DNA of 64,000 nt from the NCBI GenBank assembly GCA_029207755.1, contig JARCOQ010000017.1, positions 6,088,945 through 6,152,944 on the forward strand. Direction: 5' to 3'. Position numbers and translations under genes: made by a program. Below the pieces are notes generated by a model. The model was not told where the DNA came from, did not search any database, and saw only the letters and a list, made by a program, of their open reading frames with translations. This document shows, piece by piece, positions 52,301-61,300 of the stretch; position 1 is the first letter of the stretch; every line of letters begins with the position of its first letter. This DNA comes from Chamaea fasciata (lineage: Eukaryota; Chordata; Aves; Passeriformes; Sylviidae).

Positions 52301-55300
52301 AGGCAGAGATGACAATCAGAGGGTTTTATGCTGACGAGGCCCTGCACTTAATCGTTCTGGCCAAAGCCTGCTTTTGTCCAGACTCTCCTTAATGGGCTTT
52401 TATTGAAGGCAGCCCAGTGGGGTCCCTTCCAACTCAGGATATTCTATGAATATTCAGGCATTTCTCTTTCCAGTGATCATCATTGCTTGGCAGGGAGTGG
52501 TGGCAAGGGCTGCCACATGTCTGGGATGGCAGAATCCCTGTGCACATGCTGTGGCTGTAAATTACCCTGGAACACTGCAGGAAGCAGGAACAACCTGGGA
52601 CATGGATGTGGAGCAGCAGGATGCTCTTTGCTTTAAAGGGTTCTGCCGCACATCCGACTGTGTGCTTCTGTTTTAATCCAAGGGGCCACCAGGAATTAAA
52701 GGAGAGAAAGGAGACACTGGAATCCCTGGCATGCAGGTAATGGTAAACACCACTCCTTCTACTTGTCCCAAAGAGTTGCCCTTTTTTTTCTGAGTAGCTA
52801 CTTTAAGCAAGTCTGAAAAGTTGTTGCTCTTGTCTGCTTGGGAGCTGTCATTTTGGAATGCCATCACTTTTCCAAGGGAAACTGAGTCACTTGGTGTTAG
52901 AGAGATAGACCTATCTGGAAGCTGGATATGATGGAATTAAAGCTGGGATAACAGTCTTTGCTCTATGCAATGAATAACTCTCCTTCTTCTTTGACCTTTC
53001 TCTTCTGTCCTCTGTTACAAGATGAATTAGGGCACTGATAACCAGATGCTGACTTTACCCATCATTTCTGATTTACAGGGCATTCCTGGTGTGCAGGGAG
53101 CTCCAGGCAGGGATGGACTTCAAGGTGCAAAGGTAAAATACCTCACCCCTAATGTTTTATGCATGGCTGCCTAAAAATCTGCTAGGAGTGTCCCAGCAGA
53201 GACCCAACACATCCCAATGCACTCAGTGCAGAAGTGAATGGTCTTTTCACAAACCCACAGGGATTGGGGGGGAAAATGAGATCATTTCAGGTTTGGCCAA
53301 ATTTGAGCAGATATTGCCCTTATTACTGCTGACAGATGATTTTTACCCATCTTTAGCAAGTTCCTGTTAAAAGCAGCACATGGGAAAACATCTCACTGCT
53401 GATGAGGTCTCTTAGAATCTATCCTCTTGTTTGTAAATGACTGGATTTGGCTTTGCAGGGGGTGAGGGGACTAGAAGGCACAGCTGGGCCTCCAGGACCT
53501 CCTGGACCAAGGGTGAGTACTCCCTGTGAGTGATGCACTCTGAAATCTGTTCCTCAGCAGAGATTTCTGCTTTCACCTGGAAGTGTCAGGGCAAACCCCC
53601 TTCCCAGGGTACCACAGGAAACACCTGGAACATTGTGCAGGTGCCCCCTTTCCCTGCCACTCTCTGTTAGAAGAAAATCCTTGGCTTCCTCAGGCAAGTC
53701 CTGAGGAAGCTTCATCCCAGCGAGGAGATTTTTATTTTGCTATTTTCGCTTTCCTGACACTACTGTTCTCCAGCTGCTGGGTTGAGTTGGATTTGGCTTG
53801 TTAGACTGAAATCAGCAGGAGCTGGAGGATGCAGGCAGTGTGAAAGATTTTTCCCCCACCTCACTGCCAGTATCTGCTGCCAGGGCTGGATGGAAATGGG
53901 TGTAGCTGCACTCTATCATGCCCAGGGTAGCAGAATTTATAGATCTGTTGATTTACAGCTCCTAATTGGAAGGTACCACAGGAACACTTCATTGCACTTG
54001 GGAAACTGAACGAGATTTAGGTTTAGTTGATGGCTGGTGGTCCTGATAAGTTACTGATTCTCACAGCTGAATCTCACAGCTGAGTATCACCGCTGAATTG
54101 TAAGGAATTTGGCAGTGGTTGTGCTAAGTTATTTATAGGAGCCAAGGCTGAATTCAGCTCATAACATTGATTTGTTCATCCTGGGAATATGTAGAGCTGG
54201 CAGGACTGAGCCTCAGCTTTTTAAATATGAGGGGAGCACTGTCACCTTCACAGCAAGCACTGGAAGCTGTTCTGGTGCTGCCTTGAAAACTTTTCTCATT
54301 TTCACTGTTCGGAAAAGTTGCTAATATCTACTGAGTTTAAATGTAATAGCTGGAGAATTCTAAAACAAAATATTTCTCCTAGTTGTTTTTGGCTGATTTT
54401 TTTTCTTCTCTTTGTGGCTCCAAAAGGCACAGATAGTTCACAAAGAGGAGATGACTCCAGAAGGCACTTCCCACTCTCTAAGCTGCTGTTGATGTTGTAA
54501 AGTGTTAGAGGCCAGCACAGGCTTTAAAGGAAAAAGAAAACAACCATGTGCTATTGGGAGGCTGAAGAAGAGGGCTGTGCTCTAGGCTATGTCTAAATCT
54601 GAATATATAATAAAAGATCAAAAGCCTGTAGGGTATAAACTACTCTGCAGTTTGTTGGCAAAACTCAGCTTTGCTGTCTTGGCCATAATTGAGATGGTGA
54701 TGGGAAATGATGTGAGCATGACTCACACACGATGTGCTTTCAACAGTGGGCTCGTGGCTGGACAGGAAACTTAAGGCTGCTGTTCCCTTGCTGGAGTCCT
54801 TTAAATTCCCACCACGGGTGCCCCTGGAGCCCTTGAACAGGAAAAACAGTTAGGAAATAACTGGATTTTTAATCTGTAATGTCTGCAGGGTTTCCAAGGA
54901 GCCACAGGCACCCGAGGCAGCAGCGGCGAGAAAGGACCTCCGGGTGATGTTGGGCCAACAGTAAGTTTCTGCTTTTGGGTCTCAAAGAAGGCAAAGACAT
55001 GGAATAATTGAATGGAAATGAGCTGTTCCCACAGCAGCTCTGCCTCAGAGTCTGAAGAATGGTTTAAATCCATCCAATCCAACACTCATCCTTCTTAAAG
55101 AGGTGTCTGGGCATTCAGAGCCCAGGCTACTGATCTGTTGATAAAGCATTCAACAAATCCCACCACCCTTTGTCCTCTGCAGATTTGTCTGCTACAAAAA
55201 ATCTAAACAAATTTCTGGTGTAAGATTCCAGAATAAAGCAAGAAAGTCACTCCTGAGCTGGAGCTTGTAGGTGAAGCCACAGATCTAAACGTCACAGGTA

Positions 55301-58300
55301 TTTCTTCTCTTTAGATGTTAAAAACTCCCTCTCCTGTTGGGAAATCTGTTCTAAGAGCGCATCTGAGAAATTTCTGCATCCCTGTTGATGGTGCTTATTC
55401 CACTGCTCCAGTTACTGATTTATTATTCTTTTTCTTTAAAAACAAAGTGTTTGAGTATGAGTTCACACTTTTAAGTATGGACTTAAAGCTCTTACAATCA
55501 CTGCCATGAGATCAAGGAAACAACAAGAGTGTGAGAAAGAACCTTTGTGCTCCACATCCCACTAATGCAACCCACACCTCCACTGAATTCCTTTGTTTGT
55601 TTTCTGTTCTTCCTTCCTTAGACTTTATTTTTTTTATTTTTATTTTTTTTTTCCTATAGGGGTTGCCAGGTCCCAAAGGAGAAAGAGGAGAGAAAGTGAG
55701 TTTTTCTGGTGCTGGGTGACACTGCCAGTGCATCATACCCTCAAAAGAGTGGTTGTGGTAACCTGAATTGCAACCTTTGCTTACAGGTATAAGCCGAACC
55801 TCTCCAGTGTTGGTTGTGCCTATTGCTTGTCGCCTTTCCTTGCACCTGCACAGGCTGGGCTGGTGGGGTATAAATAATCCCACAGCAGACAGGAGCTCCT
55901 TAGTATCACTTGCACTAATGAAGCAGAAATGTCAAATGCAAATCCGTTCTTTGCTGAGAAGGGAAAACCCAAACCCACTTGGCTCCACTTTGTTCCAGTT
56001 TAATGTGTTGCAAGAGGGGACTCATTTGTAACAATCATTGTCCCTGCCCCAGCACAGAACCTTGGCAGTCAGGACATCCACACTGCCTTGGAAGGTTATT
56101 TTCTTGGGAAAAGAAGTTTTCCAAGTTTTTCTCATCCTGACTTCTGGTTAAACCAAAATGCCTTGACTTTCTAGGAGTCATTGCCAAGACTGACTTATGC
56201 AAATTTGTCTTCCGACAGGGATGAGGTGCTTTTGTCTCAAGTTAATGCCTCAGAATTATAATTTTTAAGAGCATTCTCCTTCCAATCCTACCAGCTTTTC
56301 CTTTTCTAGGCTTTTTTTGCACTAGACCTTTCCATTTCCCTCTCCTTTGGGTGTTGAACAGAGCATGTTTTTAAGCCTGGATTGTCTGCCCTGTGATCCA
56401 GCCAGAGCTGTATGTTTTATAAACAGTTCTGGAAGTAAGTGCATTAGGTATGAATTTTCACAGTCAGTGTTTATTTTTAAGCAGGTTTTTGCATTTTTAT
56501 TGCTTTTCCCTACTTTACTAAAACCTTCTGAAGAGCCCATCATATAAGATTTATTCAAAATAGAGTAAGAATCAATATTCATAGAAGATGGAGTCAAAGA
56601 TAGGACATTGTAATATCTGATCATACCAAATGTTTTACATATCACAGAACACTGAGTTATAGACTTAGCATCTTTTCTGATAAAATTTGAGGGTGAAATT
56701 TGCTCTCCCTTTTTTGGTAATTATTTTGATTCGGTCTGGGCCTTTTGATGTGCAGGAGAAATGCAATTATTGATGTTTCCAATTTCAATTTTCTGGTTTC
56801 AGAGCTTCGTGATAAATAAACAGAGCTGCATTTCACAGTAATTAATATCTCTGGAACTCAAGCTGAGAAAATGAATGGGCTGAAAGCTATCATGCATTAT
56901 GAGATCGATCCTTTCTAAAAGATATTGATACTTCCTCTTTTTTTTTCTTAATTAAAAAAAAACCCGCTTCATTTTAGGGGGAACCACAGTCTTTGGCCAC
57001 AATTTACCAGCTCGTTAGCCAGGCTTGTGAGCGGATGATTCAGGGTGAGTACAACCAACCCAGCTCCTGAGTGTTTTCATGTGGGGATGGGACAAGGGGG
57101 AATGGCTTTAAGCTGAAGGATTGGATTTATATCAGATATAAAATTATTCCCTGTGAGGGGGGGGAGGCCCTGACACAGGGCGCCCAGAGAAGCTGTGGCT
57201 GCCCCTGGATCCCTGGAAGTGTCCAGGGCCAGGTTGGATGGGGCTTGGAGCCACCTGGGCTATGGAAGGTGTCCCTGCCCATGGCAGGGCATGGAACAAG
57301 ATGAGTTTAAGGTCCCCTCCAAGCCAAACCAGGCTGTGATTCTGTGATCCTATGACTCTCCAGAAGTGGAAGACCAGAGGAGAGACAGCCTGAAGCTGAA
57401 GTGATCCCAGCAGCTCCCAGCACCCTATGCTCTGCTGAGCACCATGAACAGCAAATGTCCCATCTCGGGCTCTAAGCCCTACTTCAGCTTTATCATGTGG
57501 CATTAGCACAGAAAAGACCTGCAAAATATTTATCTGCAAAACCCTTTGGTGTTTTGCAAAGCCTCCTTTACTCCTTAAATGGAAAAAGCTTGAAACTACT
57601 TTGAGAGAAATTATTCTTTCAGCGATACGTGCTGATTCCTCCCGAGGCCAGGCAGTTTTGTAAAGCTCCTGTGCTGTGATGCACGAAGAGAAGCAGTGCC
57701 CTGTCCAAGGTCAGGCAGCAAAGTCATCACTCAGCTGCCCATCTTCATCTTCTGCCTTGCTCAGTCTGGACTGACAGCTTTTTAGCCCTAGCTGATCATT
57801 CTAAGTACCTTCTTAGACAAAATCCTTTGATTTTTATCTCTCTCCTGAATTTCCCAACCAAGGAAACGTTTATTTTCTGTCTTGCCTTCTCAGCTCATGT
57901 GTTGAAATTTGATTCATTCATACATGAACATGCAAGGAAGCCAGTTCCCATTTGGGAGGAAAGGTTAAAACCAGGAGAACCAGGACCACCAGGTCCTCCA
58001 GGCCCACCTGGGAGCAGTGGAGAAAGAGGAGAGAATGGCCCCCCTGGACAGCCAGGCAAAGATGGGTATCCAGGAGAGAGAGGTAAGGACAGAAGCGTTC
58101 AGAAGCATTTTTCACTGCATCTTTGATCCTTTAACTAAACATGTCAGTGCCTCAAGCAGTACTGTATAGATAATCCACGATATTATCTCATTTCATTGCT
58201 GTTTTCCTTTTGGACTTCTCCATTCTAGGAAGAGCCACCCAAATTATAAATCTCAACAAGCAGGGAGAAGCCAGATGCAGCCCACTCTATTTTCAGGCTC

Positions 58301-61300
58301 TGCATGGAAGGAAAGGCCAGTTTAGCACCATTTGTAGGTTTGGGGGGACGGAGAGCTTAATTTTAGAGGGCAGGAAGTTTTTCCTACAGAAAAGCAGCCA
58401 TTTGGGTGAACACATGGTGGTGGAACATATCAGCTTTGGGCAGAAATGAGGAGTGTTGGAAAACAGTGATGGAAGGCATGAGGGAACCGAAGCAATCTTT
58501 AAAGGGGAAGTAAGTTTCTGGAGCAGTAGTTTCAGCAATGAAAGGCTCTGACATGACTAAAGAAATAGATAGTTGTAATCTCAGAGGTGGCCGCAGTTAC
58601 TGCACACGAATGAGTGAAAGGTGGGAAGATGTTTTGCTTGGATTCGCAGACAAGGTTTATCAGTGGCTCAAGTAATTGTCTGTCAAAATAAAAAGAAAAA
58701 CATTGGTTTCAGCAGTGTTCTAACACCTCTGAGCTACTGCAAGTGTTCTGTTTAACTCCTTCCTCCTGCAGTAGTCAGTCTTAGCTGGTATCTGCAGAGC
58801 TTATCAAAATGCCACTTCTGAGAGAAGGGAGTAACAACCTGCAGATTTTTCCGGCCTGTCAAGCAGGAGAGGGAAGAAGATGGATCTCAATGAAAAACCA
58901 CCTGAAGGACACGGCTGATCAAAATATTTTCATCTTTAAACAATGAAAGATCGTGTTTTGTCAAAATGTACCTGTTTTCTCTGAGAGGTGCTAGCTTCAC
59001 AAGTAATTTAACAGGAAAACGTCAATCCTGGCTAACCAGCACCTGGTCAAAGAGACAGTTCAGCTTTGTGATTTGTTTGATCCACATGAAGAGCACAGAG
59101 GTGGACCTGACCCTCAGACTGGTGCAGTAACACTATTGCTATGAATTTCTCTGTGAAAAATGATCACTCCCACCCCTATTGGTCTGCAAATCAGTGCTGC
59201 TTGGATCAAAGAAATCTGTGCCCTGTTGGTCACAGCAAGGGTAGGTGCTCAGACTGAATGAAAGCAAATGGATGTTTCTCAGTGTTGCCAAGGGCTGTGA
59301 CTCCACTTTGACACATGGAGAGACTGCAAGAGCCTCAGTTCAGGGTGAAACTCGATATACAGTGAAGCAACACTTATCTCTTATCTGTGAATAGGTTCCC
59401 CAGGGCCCAAAGGAGAAAAAGGGATGTCTGGAGCCAGCGAGGAAGGAAGCCAAGGACCCAGAGGCAGAACAGGTAGAGTGACCCCAACCTCTGTTTATTG
59501 ATCCAGCAAGGCCATGTGATGGCCACCAGCTCTCAGATTCAAAGCATCATCCAGGTGAAGGGCCTCTGTGGTGGGGTTGGACTCATCTTCTCACCTGTTA
59601 GCAGCATCCTCGATGGTTCCTCTCTGCTAAAATGCAAGAGATTACTCCAGGCAGCTTCTCCCCTCTGGCGCCCGTTCCCAGGGGATGATGGATTTTGAGG
59701 ACCTGAGACATGTGCAGGGAGTTTTAGTTTTGCTGCCTCTTTGCATGCAAGTCCAGATGCTCGGGGGATAGAAGCTCTGAAAATTCAGCTCGTGGAACAT
59801 AAAGGTTTGTGAGTAATCTGTGAGGATTTGGCATACTCCTCCACACTGATCCCTGCTACTTGGGATCTGTGGGAAATTTGCCACTGGCATAACAAACTAG
59901 GCACTATCAAAAGAGTGTGGTCAAACACATTCTTCTTCATTTAATTTTCTATAGTTAAGATGCAAAGACACAAAACTCAATGACTCTGGGATGGATCCTG
60001 GGGTTAAGGTGATTCTCTGCATTAACACATAGGTGGATTTGGGGTTCTCATAACCATGCTCCATTTTTAGCCAAGCTGGGCACCCTTAAGGTCAAGAATA
60101 CTGGGATTCAGAACAGGCTTTCCAACAGGTAGGTCCTATTTATCCACCATAATGAGGAAGCCATGCTCAGAAAATTACCTGCCATGTAGGATGGAGGAAA
60201 ATACAGAAGAGGTGTTACACTGCTGAAGCAGATGTGCTACAGCTGACAGTGCTTCTCCTTCTGCAGGCCCACCAGGAGAAGTTGTGCAGGGGAAACCAGG
60301 TCCCAAGGGTCACCCTGGGAATGCTGGTCCTCCAGGTTTCCCTGGTGTCAGAGGGCAGCCTGGGCAGCCTGGACACCCAGGGGACTGTGATATCTCTGGA
60401 TGTTATGAGGCTGATAGAAGAGGTAAGTCCTGGCTACGTCAGCACAAAAGTTACGATTTTATGGCTGGTCTCTGATTACTTCTCTTGAGGCAGGCAGAGA
60501 CCTCTGTTCATCCTTCAGGCACATCAGTCGTGCACAGCCTCCTCTGCAAAGCAGTCAGGGTGATCCCCCTGCAGCTCACACGGATAAAAGCCAGTTCCGT
60601 GGGCTGTTCCTCAGCTATCCTCCATGGATTAACACAAAACTGCAGCGGTGGTCAAGCAGGTGGGGGATGATCATGGAGGATCAGTTCTTCATGTCCCCAG
60701 CAATGTTTCCATGGGGAATGGAGAGAGGAACAATTCCTCAGTTCCTACATTTACATTTCATGGAGGCTCAGTGGGACAAAGACCAGGGTGATGAAGAAAT
60801 TCACTGGCACGGAACAAAAGGTTTACAAGGGAAAGGGATTAATTCTGTGCCATTCCTTCTCAGACCCTGACACTGATTTATTCATTTGCTCAGTGGCTTC
60901 ATCCTTTCCACACGCAGATTTTGTCCCCTGATGGCTGGGGCGGAGACAGCTGAAGACATTGCTTTTCCCTGGAAATCTCTGGAAGAAAACTCCACAACTC
61001 CAAAAGAAGCAGCAACCCAAATAGCAGATGTGTTATGTTTTTTTAATTCCCCATCACTTCTGTATGGACAAGTCAATCAAACTCCACAGCCACAGCCTGT
61101 GTCTGGCTGAGCCGTCTGCCTGCACAACTGCAGGGCTCAAACTCACATCGCACGTCCCACAGCAAGAAAAAGGCACAGCTGGACACTCAGGTTCACAGAC
61201 TTGTAAGAAAAAGAAATATTGTATTGAGATGCTCAGAAATAACAGATAATTTCTGCCAGTTTGTCTGCTCGTGGTTTCTTTTTGGCAGTTGTTGTTCTGT

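Noticed and set aside
55780..55800. Acceptor-like tttgcttacag in intron 34
   Set aside because: The phase-0 reading meets a stop at the second codon (gta taa).
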